Shown here: piece by piece, positions 7,726 through 17,428 of the stretch
How positions within the stretch are numbered: the first letter of the stretch is position 1
Layout of the letters: every line of letters begins with the position of its first letter
Assembly: GCF_013167215.1 (NCBI RefSeq)
Contig: NZ_JABJWY010000038.1
Location: 522,765 to 586,764 of the forward strand
Reading direction: 5' to 3'
Length of the DNA: 64,000 nucleotides
Origin: Sphingobacterium prati
Lineage (GTDB): Bacteria > Bacteroidota > Bacteroidia > Sphingobacteriales > Sphingobacteriaceae
Notes under the pieces: generated by a model
What the model saw: only the letters and a program-made list of their open reading frames with translations
Database searches by the model: none
What the model was told of the DNA's origin: nothing
Made by a program: the position numbers and the translations under genes

Positions 7726-10569
7726 CTATTTCATCTCTAATTTTAGGAAACGTGCGGTTTCGCTTTTCTTGTTTTTAATTAAATTTTCTGGAGTCCCTTC
7801 AAATAATATCTGACCGCCCTCTTTTCCTCCTTCAGGACCGATATCAATTACCCAGTCAGCCGATTTGACAACATCTAGGTTATGCTCGATAATCAACACG
7901 GTATTTCCTCGGTCGACCAATCGGTTGATTACGCCCATCAGTACATTAACGTCTTCAAAGTGAAGCCCGGTTGTAGGTTCGTCTAGGATGTAAAATGTAT
8001 TTCCGGTATCTTTTTTAGAAAGCTCAGTGGCAAGTTTCACACGCTGAGCTTCTCCGCCTGATAGCGTTGTAGACGATTGACCTAAGGTAATATATCCCAA
8101 ACCGACATCCTGTAAGGTCTTGATTTTTCTGTAAATACTTGGTACATTTTCAAAGAAATCGACGGCATCGTTGATGCTCATATCGAGTACATCGGAAATG
8201 GATTTTCCTTTGTATCGCACCTCTAAAGTTTCTCGGTTGTAGCGCTTTCCGTGGCATGTTTCACAAGGAACCTGTACATCCGGGAGAAAATTCATTTCAA
8301 TGACTTTCAACCCCGCTCCCTGACAGGTTTCACAACGTCCACCTTTGACATTGAACGAGAATCGCCCTGGTTTGTACCCTCTGATTTTTGCCTCGGGAAG
8401 CTGAACAAACAAAGTACGTATATCAGAAAATACCCCAGTATACGTAGACGGGTTGGAGCGTGGTGTACGGCCAATTGGACTTTGGTCGATCTCGATCACC
8501 TTGTCGATATGTTCTAGGCCTTCGATCTTTTTGAAAGGTAATGGAGTTGCTTTCGCCCGGAAAAAATGTTTATTTAAAATGGGGTATAAGGTACCTGTAA
8601 TCAAGCTGGACTTGCCAGATCCCGAAACACCCGAAACCACGATCAGTTTCCCAAGGGGAAATGTTACAGTCAGGTTTTTCAGATTATGTCCAGTAGCACC
8701 GTGAATGGTCAGTGTTTTGTTATTGCCTTCACGACGTTTTTCAGGAATTTTAACCTCTTTTTTCCCATTAAGATAAGCCGCGGTCAACGAATCTGATTTT
8801 AAGATCTCGTCAGGTTGCCCTTCCGCAACTACCGTTCCTCCATGTACACCAGCAGCTGGTCCCATATCAATTACATAATCAGCATGTAAGATCATGTCTT
8901 TGTCATGCTCAACAACCAGAACCGAATTGCCAATATCACGCAGGTTTTTGAGTGCATTGATGAGGCGTTCATTGTCACGTTGATGGAGTCCAATACTCGG
9001 TTCATCTAAAATATAAAGTACATTGACCAGCTGTGAGCCTATCTGTGTCGCTAAACGGATCCGTTGTGCTTCGCCCCCGGATAATGTTTTTGCCGTACGA
9101 TCCAATGTTAAGTAATTCAATCCTACGTCCAATAGAAAACCCAAACGGGCCCTTATCTCTTTAAGTATCTCTGTAGCGATGACCAATTGGCGTTCGTCCA
9201 GTTTGCTTTCCACCTGGTCGAACCATTCTTTTAATGCAGAAATATCGAGGGTTGATAATTCATGGATATTCTTGTCTGCGACCTTAAAGTGCAATGATTC
9301 TTTCTTTAACCGCGCTCCTTCACAGGCTGGGCAGGTAACTTTGGTTCTGAAATCATCTAATGAAGGTGCTTCATCCGAAGATTTTCCGGAAAACTCTTCC
9401 AGCATTTTAAAGATACCTTCGAATTCGACCCGATATTCACGGGATCCGTAGCTCCCATAGGACACGGTGACAACAATAGGTTCTTCTTTATTGCCAAACA
9501 ACAGTTGGTCGATCTGTTCGTCGCTGAGTTTCTCTAACGGCGTTGTTACCGCAAAATCCAATTTTTTGGACACCGCTTTAAGCACCTCAAATGTCCAGTT
9601 CTCCCGTGTAGGCCCTAAGGGTGCCAGTCCACCTTTTTGAATGCTGAGTTTCTTATCAGGAATAACAGCGTTTTTATCGATTTCGAAGATATAGCCCAAG
9701 CCGTCACAGGTCGGACATGCACCATATGGCGAGTTGAATGAGAATGTATTGGGTTGAGGCTCATCATAAGAGATCCCCGATTCCGCATCCATTAGATAAC
9801 GGCTATAAAATTGCTCCTGATTATCTTTGGTAGATACTTTAATAATACCTTTAGCCGTTTTCATGGCTTGCATGACCGAAGTCTGTAAGCGTTTTTTGTC
9901 TTCACGCTCTATTTTCAAACGATCAACAACAATTTCAATATCGTGAATCTTATAGCGGTCTACTTGCATTTTTGGGACGAGATCCAAGATTTCACCATCC
10001 ACACGTACCTTAACATAGCCCTGTTTACGAATTTGCTCGAAAAGCTCACGATAATGTCCTTTACGCCCTTTCACGACCGGAGCGAGGATATTGAGTGCTT
10101 GCCCATCAAATTCATCCAGAATACGCTCGATTACCTGATCATCCGACATGCGCTCCATCTTTTTCCCGGTGACATAGGAGAAGGCTTCACCCGCCCGGGC
10201 AAACAAAAGGCGCATAAAATCATATACCTCTGTGATGGTTCCGACGGTTGACCTCGGATTTTTGCTTGTTGTCTTTTGTTCAATGGAAATCACCGGACTC
10301 AAACCTGATATCTTGTCGACATCCGGACGCTCCATACCACCCAAAAATTGGCGACTATAGGCACTGAAAGTTTCCATATACCGACGTTGACCTTCTGCAT
10401 AAATGGTGTCAAAAGCCAAAGAAGACTTTCCGCTACCACTCAAGCCGGTGATAACAACCAATTCATTTCTCGGAAAAGAAACATCTATATTTTTTAGATT
10501 GTGCGCGCGAGCACCAAATACTTGAACTTCACTCTGTTCGCCCAAATCTGGGCTTTTTTTTACTGCCAT
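7726..10569 (-). CDS. uvrA: Excinuclease ABC subunit A
   Basis: DNA-damage recognition ATPase of nucleotide excision repair. The 947-residue product has both ABC halves: Walker A GLSGSGKSS (about residue 43) and GVSGSGKSS (about 645), with two LSGGEAQR signatures each followed by ILDEP. Zinc modules are visible as CPTCDG, CPACEG and the CETCQGAG...CETCHGKRY pair. The UvrB-binding block and the insertion domain are present. The length is that of full UvrA, with no damage to key motifs. It is the first gene of a minus-strand run upstream of mutL (about 190 bp apart). That spacing, and a short promoter-like site directly before mutL, suggest separate transcription. Confidence 0.98.
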   Translation of the reverse strand: MAVKKSPDLGEQSEVQVFGARAHNLKNIDVSFPRNELVVITGLSGSGKSSLAFDTIYAEGQRRYMETFSAYSRQFLGGMERPDVDKISGLSPVISIEQKTTSKNPRSTVGTITEVYDFMRLLFARAGEAFSYVTGKKMERMSDDQVIERILDEFDGQALNILAPVVKGRKGHYRELFEQIRKQGYVKVRVDGEILDLVPKMQVDRYKIHDIEIVVDRLKIEREDKKRLQTSVMQAMKTAKGIIKVSTKDNQEQFYSRYLMDAESGISYDEPQPNTFSFNSPYGACPTCDGLGYIFEIDKNAVIPDKKLSIQKGGLAPLGPTRENWTFEVLKAVSKKLDFAVTTPLEKLSDEQIDQLLFGNKEEPIVVTVSYGSYGSREYRVEFEGIFKMLEEFSGKSSDEAPSLDDFRTKVTCPACEGARLKKESLHFKVADKNIHELSTLDISALKEWFDQVESKLDERQLVIATEILKEIRARLGFLLDVGLNYLTLDRTAKTLSGGEAQRIRLATQIGSQLVNVLYILDEPSIGLHQRDNERLINALKNLRDIGNSVLVVEHDKDMILHADYVIDMGPAAGVHGGTVVAEGQPDEILKSDSLTAAYLNGKKEVKIPEKRREGNNKTLTIHGATGHNLKNLTVTFPLGKLIVVSGVSGSGKSSLITGTLYPILNKHFFRAKATPLPFKKIEGLEHIDKVIEIDQSPIGRTPRSNPSTYTGVFSDIRTLFVQLPEAKIRGYKPGRFSFNVKGGRCETCQGAGLKVIEMNFLPDVQVPCETCHGKRYNRETLEVRYKGKSISDVLDMSINDAVDFFENVPSIYRKIKTLQDVGLGYITLGQSSTTLSGGEAQRVKLATELSKKDTGNTFYILDEPTTGLHFEDVNVLMGVINRLVDRGNTVLIIEHNLDVVKSADWVIDIGPEGGKEGGQILFEGTPENLIKNKKSETARFLKLEMK

Positions 10570-10902
10570 GAAAACTCCTTAAAATCCCTATTGTGGGATA
10601 AAATGCAAAACATGCAAAATTACAGATTTTAAAGGAATTATGCGAGGATATCTGACTTTTGGAATAAAATGTGATATAGATGTGATTTGAAGATCTCGTG
10701 ATGACTGGATGAGGTAAGAAAGTTACGAAGGTTATTGCTATCTTGTGATCGGCTAAGGTGGCTATGACAGCTTTTAAGCCCCTAAGTTTTACAGGACCTA
10801 AAAAATAAAAGTAAAACATGGAAATACTTCGGTAAGGCGAAAATTTGCCGGATTAAAATCTTTGTTCCTTATTCTTTGTTCTATAATATCAATACAATAA
10901 CA
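10570..10902. other. Intergenic region between divergent uvrA and the 10903 membrane-protein gene
   Basis: About 330 bp. On the minus strand TAATTTTG at 10615-10622 is an exact -7 match 45 bp upstream of the uvrA ATG and is the likely uvrA promoter. No SOS-like palindrome, RNA gene or convincing hairpin was seen. A short open frame at 10529-10819 on the minus strand is not convincing. Confidence 0.5.
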
Positions 10903-11952
10903 ATGCGAAAATACGATGTCAGCAAACAGGAGAAACAATCCATCGAAGATATTGTCCAATTTTGGAAAAAGGAGAAGCTATTGGACGAACAAAAAGCCAA
11001 GGAACTCATGGATAGTCTTGATGTTAAAAGCTTTGATTGGGGCCAGCTGGCCCGGTATGCTTTCTGGATTGCATTAGCATCCTTGGTGTTTGCTGTTTTT
11101 TCGCTGTTTACGGATGCTTCTTTCCTCGCTTTTGTGGATAGCCTTTACGAAGCGCCCAATATTTTATTCTGTTTCTTTTTTGCTGCGGTCGCTGTACTTT
11201 TTTACACACTGGGTTTTCGTTATAAAAAGCGTTATCCATATAAGAATCTTTCCACGGAGACCATGATGTTGATTGGTGTATTTGGAACAGCCGCCTGCAT
11301 TGGTTTTATGGGCAAGGTCTTGGATAAAGATACCATGCATTATTCCCTCTTATTTTTACTTTCGGTCGCGATATACGGCGTGCTTGCAGTCAAATTGGAC
11401 AGTAAGTTGATCTGGACCTTTATGCTCTTAGCGCTAGGCGTTTGGTTTGCCACTGAGACAGCTTATCACAGCAATTGGGGATTTAAATTCTGGGGAATGA
11501 ATTATCCCTTACGTTTTACGATTTTCGGTGCTATAATCACGGCGGCAGCAGTTTGGCTACAGCCACGTTTTGAACGTTTACAGATATTTCAACCAGTCAG
11601 TTATATCATTGGGTTGATTTACCTTATGGTTTCTTTGTGGGCGCTGTCTATCTTTGGTAACTATTCGGATTTTTATGAATGGACTACGGTACGTCAGTAT
11701 CACATGTTTTATTGGGGGATGCTATCCACTGCCGTGTCAGCGTTTCTTGTAATTTATGGGCTAAAAGCGAAGGATAATGTTACCCGCGAGGTTGGTTTTG
11801 TGTTTTTGGTATTGAATATTTATACCCGCTATGTGGAGTACTTGTGGGATAATATCAATAGAGCAGTCTTTTTCCTGATTCTTGCAGTTTCCTTTTGGTT
11901 TGTTGGCCGTTGGGCAGAAAAGCTATGGAACAGACGAAAAGAGGAGCTTTAA
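10903..11952 (+). CDS. Multi-pass inner-membrane protein (DUF2157-like)
   Basis: A 349-residue protein. A charged, helical N-terminus of about 45 residues (SKQEKQSIEDIVQFWKKEK) precedes eight to ten hydrophobic segments and a basic end (KLWNRRKEEL). That plan, a cytoplasmic helical domain before a stack of TMs, resembles DUF2157-type predicted membrane proteins, whose function is not established. The ATG at 10903 (MRKYDVSKQEK) is preferred over an upstream in-frame ATG at 10876 because the N-terminal helix starts there. It appears monocistronic and converges on the two-component system; no strong terminator was seen in 11953-12045. Confidence 0.75.
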   Translation: MRKYDVSKQEKQSIEDIVQFWKKEKLLDEQKAKELMDSLDVKSFDWGQLARYAFWIALASLVFAVFSLFTDASFLAFVDSLYEAPNILFCFFFAAVAVLFYTLGFRYKKRYPYKNLSTETMMLIGVFGTAACIGFMGKVLDKDTMHYSLLFLLSVAIYGVLAVKLDSKLIWTFMLLALGVWFATETAYHSNWGFKFWGMNYPLRFTIFGAIITAAAVWLQPRFERLQIFQPVSYIIGLIYLMVSLWALSIFGNYSDFYEWTTVRQYHMFYWGMLSTAVSAFLVIYGLKAKDNVTREVGFVFLVLNIYTRYVEYLWDNINRAVFFLILAVSFWFVGRWAEKLWNRRKEEL

Positions 11953-12045
11953 GGATTAACATTGGGTGGATTCGCTTAGGAAACGGGTGTCAAAAGCGTA
12001 AATTGCTATACGACAATAACGACTTCCGCTATGAGGATCTCAGAT

Positions 12046-12723
12046 TTAAAAATGTACCGTAAATCCTACTCCACGATTCGAACGAATATGAAGATCAGGG
12101 TCATGGCTTAAGTACTTTCTTAGCCGTGTGATAAAGACATCCATACTTCTACCTGTAAAAAAATCAGCAGTTCCCCATACTTTTTCGAGGATAGCGCCCC
12201 GTGTTACCAACTGACCGTTGCGCTGCCACAGAAATAACAACAATTGTGCTTCTCGCTCAGTGAGTTTATATTGCGCCAAAGCATGGCTCAATAACAGTTG
12301 ATCTGGGAGAAATACATATGAGCCAATGGCAATGGGATTTGGCGATATAGTTTTATGATTGCGCTTTAATATATTTTGTATGCGCAGTAATAATTCTTCA
12401 GGATCACAAGGTTTGGTAATATAGTCGTCGGCACCAATTTTTAGGCCTGTTAACTTATCTATCTTTTGCTCTTTTGCGGTTAGAAAGATAAAAGGAAGTA
12501 AAGGAAAAAGTGCACTGATCTCTTTTGCCAAAGTAAAGCCGCTTACTTGTGGAAGCATAACGTCCAGAATAATTAAATCATAACCCATCAGCTTCTGAAA
12601 GTCTGCCGTGAGCTCATTTGGCTGCGAAATCCAGTCCACACGAAAGTCCGAAAGCTCCAGATATTGTCTCAGCATAAATCCAAAATCCGGATCATCTTCT
12701 ACCAGCAATAGCTTATTCTTCAT
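12046..12723 (-). CDS. Two-component response regulator, OmpR/PhoB family
   Basis: Cytoplasmic transcription regulator. A receiver domain occupies residues 1-118, with the acidic pocket ED at 9-10, the phospho-acceptor Asp in LIILDVMLPQ (about 54), Thr in FLTAKEQ and Lys in YITKPCDPEE. A winged-helix DNA-binding domain at about 128-225 ends TRLRKYL...RSNRGVGFTVHF. Length (225) is standard. It lies about 150 bp downstream of its likely partner histidine kinase on the same strand. That kinase is divergent from an outer-membrane beta-barrel gene (14303-16672), which is a plausible target. Confidence 0.95.
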   Translation of the reverse strand: MKNKLLLVEDDPDFGFMLRQYLELSDFRVDWISQPNELTADFQKLMGYDLIILDVMLPQVSGFTLAKEISALFPLLPFIFLTAKEQKIDKLTGLKIGADDYITKPCDPEELLLRIQNILKRNHKTISPNPIAIGSYVFLPDQLLLSHALAQYKLTEREAQLLLFLWQRNGQLVTRGAILEKVWGTADFFTGRSMDVFITRLRKYLSHDPDLHIRSNRGVGFTVHF

Positions 12724-12870
12724 TTCTTTGTTTCATCTAACGGATGTTTAGCCCTTATTCCCTGATCCATTATAAAGTTAATAATACGCTTTTTATTCAT
12801 TGCCGTTTCGTTGCTCTTCGTGTAGCAGACTGTGCCGCCGATTGACGATGTTGGCCAATGAACTGATAAA

Positions 12871-14190
12871 TTAAAGTGGTAAAAGAATGGTAAAAGTTGT
12901 CCCATGCTGCAATTTACTGATAACCTTGATCTCTCCGCCATATTTCTTGACGATATTTTTAACCAGAAATAGGCCAATTCCTAAGCCTTTTGTATCATGG
13001 ATATTGTCTTTCTGGATACGGTAGAACTTTTCAAAAATATAGGGTAATTCGCTTTCTTCCATGCCCTGTGCGTTGTCTTTGACCTGAATGGATAGATAGT
13101 CTTTTTGTTCCTCAAAGCGGATATTCAACTGCGAAGCACCGTATTTAACCGCATTGTTCATCAGGTTGTGAAACAATGTCGTTGTATCTATGGAATTAAG
13201 ACAGACCTGCATGCTTGGGCTTGGCTCCACAAGTAGTCTGACTGTTGGATTGCATAGCTGAAAATCACTGAAGATTGCCTGTAGCTCTTTCGCTGTTGTT
13301 GGGGATAAACTGGTTGCAGTTTGATTTTCGTTCAATGGATCCAGTGTTTGTTCCAAACGGTTCACCTGACGTTCAATCACGGCAATAATCGTATTGTCAG
13401 GAGATTTTTGGAGGGTTTTGGCGGCTATTTTTAAGGTCGCAATCGGTGTTTTTAGTTCGTGTGAAATATTATCCACTACATCGTGCAACACGGCAATCTG
13501 TTTTTTTTGTTTCTTGAGATTGTTAATTGTCCGGTAAAACAACCAGATAAAAGCGGCCAGGATCAATAGGGTGCTCAACAGCAGTGAGGTTAGCTCCTTA
13601 AATAGAATCCAGCTCAGATTGACCACCTCAAAAGAAGTCTTGCGTGGAACAGAAAAAACATATAGAATTTCCCTGCTTTGGATACTATCCTGAATCTTGT
13701 TCATTTCAGTTTTTTCCGTCAGCCATTTACTGCTGGATAATTCTGTAGGATTTCGGAAAGTACCGGATGTTGTGTATACCGTGATCGGGCCATTAACCAA
13801 TGGTTTTGTCGCATCTTTATAGTAAATATTCAATATTTCCTGTTTAAGGATGACATGCATTCCCAGTGGCCGGAATATACTGTCAACATATCTTGTTAGT
13901 TCGCCGGAAGTTTTCTGTGCATGTGTTGTATACAGTTTTTTTAGGTTTTCTTCGGTGATCTCTTTTTTGACCAGTTTGATATAATAATCCCGGGCGATAT
14001 CCTTACTCAATAGGTTGTTATCAAAAACGGAATCAGTGTCATCCAATTTGTTCAGATTTTTTTTTACGTCGGCGAATACTTCCCGTAGTTTAAGCCGATA
14101 GGTATTGTATAATTGATACCCTTGTATGCCGATCAGGACAGTAAAAAATAGGATGAAAAGAATAATATAATTTTTAGGCTTCAATTCCAT
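12871..14190 (-). CDS. Two-component sensor histidine kinase
   Basis: Membrane sensor kinase, 439 residues. TM1 at about 7-27 and TM2 at about 200-222 bracket a periplasmic domain of about 170 residues with no recognised fold. The HisKA phospho-acceptor is NISHELKTPIATLK (about residue 240). The HATPase domain shows the N box (FHNLMNNAVKYG), G1 (VKDNAQGM), F box (IFEKFYR) and G2 (GLGIGLFLVKN). The ATG at 14188-14190 is used; a TTG at 14196 lies inside an exact TAnnTTTG box (14194-14201). The response regulator follows downstream. The ligand is unknown; the divergent outer-membrane gene suggests an envelope or nutrient signal. Confidence 0.94.
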   Translation of the reverse strand: MELKPKNYIILFILFFTVLIGIQGYQLYNTYRLKLREVFADVKKNLNKLDDTDSVFDNNLLSKDIARDYYIKLVKKEITEENLKKLYTTHAQKTSGELTRYVDSIFRPLGMHVILKQEILNIYYKDATKPLVNGPITVYTTSGTFRNPTELSSSKWLTEKTEMNKIQDSIQSREILYVFSVPRKTSFEVVNLSWILFKELTSLLLSTLLILAAFIWLFYRTINNLKKQKKQIAVLHDVVDNISHELKTPIATLKIAAKTLQKSPDNTIIAVIERQVNRLEQTLDPLNENQTATSLSPTTAKELQAIFSDFQLCNPTVRLLVEPSPSMQVCLNSIDTTTLFHNLMNNAVKYGASQLNIRFEEQKDYLSIQVKDNAQGMEESELPYIFEKFYRIQKDNIHDTKGLGIGLFLVKNIVKKYGGEIKVISKLQHGTTFTILLPL

Positions 14191-14193
14191 ATA

Positions 14194-14201
14194 CAAATAT
14201 A
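14194..14201 (-). promoter_or_regulatory. Candidate -7 promoter element abutting the histidine kinase start
   Basis: The minus strand reads TATATTTG (exact TAnnTTTG), ending 3 bp before the ATG. This predicts a leaderless mRNA. No clear -33 element was found. Confidence 0.35.
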
Positions 14202-14302
14202 ACTGCTCACAATGAAGATCATAGGCTTTAACCTAGCATTAACTCTTCATTAACCATATTTAGCAAGGTTAATGAACAATTTTGGACATTCAATACCGAA
14301 AT

Positions 14303-16672
14303 ATGAAATGCTTATTATTTTTGCTTCTAGCTCCAGGGCTCGTAACAGCACAGACGATACGGGTGGGGAGAATCCAAAAGGGGAATAAGGAGATGCTGGC
14401 TGATGCGTCGGTTGTCTTGTTGGACAGTACTTATCGACAGATTGGTGAAATGAAAACAGATAGCGCTGGAAAGTTTAAATTAACATTGACACCGCACAGC
14501 AAATATTACCTTAAAGCCTCGCATTTGAACTTTGGGGCTAAGGAATTATTTTTTTACAGTGATACTGTGAAGAGTCCGCTGATCTTGACACTTCTTCCAC
14601 AGACAAAGGAATTGGAGGAGGTGAATGTCGTGGGCCGACAGCCTCGACTGACCCGAAAGTTGGATCGCCTTGAATTTAATGTCCAAAATAGTAATCTCTC
14701 TGCATACAACACCTGGGATATTCTAAAACGGACGCCTTTGGTGATGGCCAGCGGTTCAGACCTGATGGTACGGGGAAGCAAAAAGATCGTGGTACTTATT
14801 AATGACCGCAAGGTCTTGCTGAGCGGTGATGAATTGAAAACCTACCTGGAGAACACAGCCGGTAATGATGTACAATCCATCGAGGTCATTACCAATCCAC
14901 CCGCAAAATATGAAGCGGAGGGAAGTACGATCATCAACATCAAGCTGTCCAAATCCAACTTATATGGGTATCGGGGTACACTACTGGCCTTGGCCGAAAA
15001 GAGTACAACCTGGAAACAATTGTTTGGGCTGACACAGTATTATAAGAACGAGAAGTTTAATCTACGGGCAACATATAATTTTGGACGTGGTACCTATGCC
15101 CGTTATGAGACAAATTATGTGTATTATCCCAAGGAACAGACCTCATGGGAAGGCACGATGGACCGTTTCGATACCAATAATAGCCAAAATAGTTATGTAC
15201 TTTCCGCCGAATATACCCCGGATACCACATGGACGATCAATATGGGGCTAAATGGATATTATGGACCAAGATCATATGGAGTATATGAGGTACCTACCAT
15301 AATTTATAATAAGGATCACATACAAGAATCCAGTTATTTTACAACAAATGACCATGAACGCTCCAGCAAGACCAATAACCTTTATCTACAGGTGACGAAG
15401 AAACTCAGCCCCAAATGGAATATCAATTGGTCATCTTACTTTACATCCAGCCATGCCAGCAACGATCAAGATGTATTGACAGCCTTGAATTTCAAAGGTG
15501 AAGAACCATCAAGTACACGCTTTATTAGTAATAACGATAGTAAAAACAGGCTTTTTTCCTCACAGCTGGACGTTACAGGAAAGATAAAGGGGTTGGAAGT
15601 AGAATTTGGGGGAAAATTTAGTGCCGTTAAGACCACAAGCGACCTGCTGTTTTCAGACGATGAATCCGGTACACTGCAGCACCGGCCCGAAAAGAGCAGT
15701 CTGTTTGATTATAAAGAAACTAATGTGGCCTTATATACATCGTTTAACTATACATGGGAAAAATGGAGCTGGAAAGCAGGTTTAAGGGGGGAGTATACCG
15801 ATTTGGAGGGTATAGTCTCAGCGCCCAAGGATATCAACAAGAAGGATTATTTTGTGCTATTCCCTACGTTCTATATGCAATATGCATTGTCAGATCAGCA
15901 GCAAGTTGGATTTTCCTATGGCAAAAGAATCAGTCGGCCTGCCTATTCATGGCTTAACCCCGCGAAATCTTATTATAACCTATTTTCGTATTTTCAGGGC
16001 GACCCACGCTTAAGGGCTACCATTGTACATAACCTCAACCTGACCTGGACAAAGAACAGCTGGAATGTGGATCTATTTTACAGGTTCGAGAAATGGCCTA
16101 ATATGGAAATCGCCTTGCAGGATAATGTCAATCATCAGCTGATCTTTCAATATACGAATATTAAGAAAGGACAGGGAACGGGGATAGACCTGGGCAAGAG
16201 CTTTCAGTTGACCTCCCGCTGGGGATTAAATCTTCAGCTGGAAGGCATGTACAATGAGAATTATTTTATGGGATCTGATGCCCTACTGCACAAGAACGAC
16301 GTATACATCGGCAATGGAAATATCAGTTCAAGTTATGTGCTGGACAAAAATGCCGGCTGGAATGTAGAACTCGGAAACAGTTTTACTTCGCCGACTATTC
16401 AAGGGCCATTTCGGATTACAGGTTATTCCAGCACTTACTTAACGACCAACCGTAAATTTTTTAACAAAAAGCTGGAAGTCAATCTGGCGTTTATGGATCT
16501 TTTCAGGACTGAAAAGATGAGAATCTCGTCAAAGTATGCCGATCAGAATAACTATTTTGATGACTATCGGGATACAAGAAAGGTCAATGTCACGCTGCGG
16601 TACCACATTGGAAACCAAAAGATCAAAAGCAGTAATCAGCCGAATAAGACCGAAGAGCAAAACAGGCTTTAG
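14303..16672 (+). CDS. Outer-membrane beta-barrel protein with TonB-receptor-like architecture (non-SusC)
   Basis: A 789-residue outer-membrane protein. The signal peptide MKCLLFLLLAPGLVTAQ is followed by a carboxypeptidase-regulatory-like beta-sandwich (about 25-105, DSAGKFKLTL), a plug-like domain (about 110-225, including IEVITNPPAKYEAEG) and a large C-terminal barrel rich in alternating aromatics. This is the OMP_b-brl_3 type common in Bacteroidota, related to TonB-dependent receptors but without the SusC signature. The ATG at 14303 is chosen; a TTG at 14282 would spoil the signal peptide. It is divergent from a two-component system with only 112 bp between the start codons, so a shared, regulated promoter region is likely. 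The cargo is unknown. Confidence 0.88.
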   Translation: MKCLLFLLLAPGLVTAQTIRVGRIQKGNKEMLADASVVLLDSTYRQIGEMKTDSAGKFKLTLTPHSKYYLKASHLNFGAKELFFYSDTVKSPLILTLLPQTKELEEVNVVGRQPRLTRKLDRLEFNVQNSNLSAYNTWDILKRTPLVMASGSDLMVRGSKKIVVLINDRKVLLSGDELKTYLENTAGNDVQSIEVITNPPAKYEAEGSTIINIKLSKSNLYGYRGTLLALAEKSTTWKQLFGLTQYYKNEKFNLRATYNFGRGTYARYETNYVYYPKEQTSWEGTMDRFDTNNSQNSYVLSAEYTPDTTWTINMGLNGYYGPRSYGVYEVPTIIYNKDHIQESSYFTTNDHERSSKTNNLYLQVTKKLSPKWNINWSSYFTSSHASNDQDVLTALNFKGEEPSSTRFISNNDSKNRLFSSQLDVTGKIKGLEVEFGGKFSAVKTTSDLLFSDDESGTLQHRPEKSSLFDYKETNVALYTSFNYTWEKWSWKAGLRGEYTDLEGIVSAPKDINKKDYFVLFPTFYMQYALSDQQQVGFSYGKRISRPAYSWLNPAKSYYNLFSYFQGDPRLRATIVHNLNLTWTKNSWNVDLFYRFEKWPNMEIALQDNVNHQLIFQYTNIKKGQGTGIDLGKSFQLTSRWGLNLQLEGMYNENYFMGSDALLHKNDVYIGNGNISSSYVLDKNAGWNVELGNSFTSPTIQGPFRITGYSSTYLTTNRKFFNKKLEVNLAFMDLFRTEKMRISSKYADQNNYFDDYRDTRKVNVTLRYHIGNQKIKSSNQPNKTEEQNRL

Positions 16673-16688
16673 TTCTTATACAAATGCC

Positions 16689-16739
16689 AAACGCTCGATG
16701 GCGATCGCTTTTAATTACAGCGATCGCCATCGAGCGTTT
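16689..16739. terminator. Very strong bidirectional hairpin, 21-bp perfect arms
   Basis: The left arm at 16689-16709 and right arm at 16719-16739 are exact inverted copies around a 9-nt loop; each arm contains GGCGATCGC-type sequence. It lies between convergent genes and would terminate both, although it lacks a clean T run on the plus strand. Confidence 0.8.
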
Positions 16740-16742
16740 GAT

Positions 16743-16771
16743 GTTAAAAATAAACTTAGTTTATTTTTAAC
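16743..16771 (-). terminator. Second AT-rich palindrome spanning the OsmC-like stop codon
   Basis: Perfect 13-bp arms (GTTAAAAATAAAC and its complement) around a 3-nt loop. The stop codon of the OsmC-like gene (16756-16758) forms the loop. It stands 3 bp from the larger hairpin at 16689-16739. Confidence 0.55.
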
Positions 16772-17172
16772 GAGTAGGTGATATTGATACCACCTGCTGC
16801 AAGCATGTCATGAACAGAGCAATATTTCTTCACGGCTAATTCAGCGGCTTTTGCGGCTTTCACTTCATCAATATCCCCCTTTAGGAAAAAGTTGATGTGG
16901 ATAGCTGTGAATATCTGCGGGATTTCTTCGCGACGTTTTCCTTCTACTTCCACTTGGATATCGTCAATTTGCTGGCGTTGTTTGACCAATATACTGTGTA
17001 GATCAAAAACGCTACAAGAACCTAATGCCATCAAGACCAATTCCATGGGGCGGACACCTTTGCCTTCACCGCCGATGGCTTCAGAACCATCGATATTCAC
17101 TTTGACAGTAGATAATTCACTGCTGGCTTCGAAATGCACAGCTTGATTGACACGGTTTAATTTGACTTTCAT
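16756..17172 (-). CDS. OsmC/Ohr family protein
   Basis: Small cytoplasmic thiol peroxidase-like protein of the OsmC superfamily, acting on organic hydroperoxides in characterised members. The 138 residues carry the two family cysteines, Cys53 (ALGSCSVFDL) and Cys118 (KKYCSVHDML), the reactive and resolving positions. The conserved PMELVLMALGSC block is present. It resembles the YhfA-like branch more than Ohr. It is a single gene convergent with the beta-barrel gene. A minus-strand TATGTTTG at 17299-17306 could be a -7 element, but no -33 partner lies at the right distance. Confidence 0.88.
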   Translation of the reverse strand: MKVKLNRVNQAVHFEASSELSTVKVNIDGSEAIGGEGKGVRPMELVLMALGSCSVFDLHSILVKQRQQIDDIQVEVEGKRREEIPQIFTAIHINFFLKGDIDEVKAAKAAELAVKKYCSVHDMLAAGGINITYSLKIN

Positions 17173-17361
17173 AAGAATAATTATTTACGCGTATTGTATT
17201 TGTTGTTGCATCCCTATTACCATCAGTACTGGTTTTCATTGTGTTGTCTTCTTATACAGATTTGTCTGACCCAGCTTTTGAAGCGAATGAATGTGAAACA
17301 AACATAAAACTTTTTCAAGTCGATGAATGACTTTGTATAACAAAAATACGCATTGTTTTAC

Positions 17362-17403
17362 AAAAAAAGGTCATCTGAATGTTCAATTCAAATGACCTTT
17401 TTT
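17362..17403 (-). terminator. Hairpin terminator after the SGNH hydrolase gene
   Basis: An inverted repeat of about 19 bp (AAAAAAGGTCAT... / ...ATGACCTTTTTT) with one G-T mismatch and a 3-nt loop. It lies about 26 bp beyond the stop at 17429 and has T-runs on both sides. Confidence 0.8.
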
Positions 17404-17428
17404 AGATCCTTTTGGCTAATTTATAGCA

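Noticed and set aside
10529..10819. 96-codon minus-strand open frame upstream of uvrA
   Set aside because: It covers the uvrA start and promoter, has atypical composition and no family resemblance; the uvrA ATG at 10569 is clear.
12720..12977. 85-codon open frame between the histidine kinase and the response regulator (minus strand)
   Set aside because: Two thirds of it overlap the kinase 3' end in another frame and the remainder has no start context or recognisable sequence.
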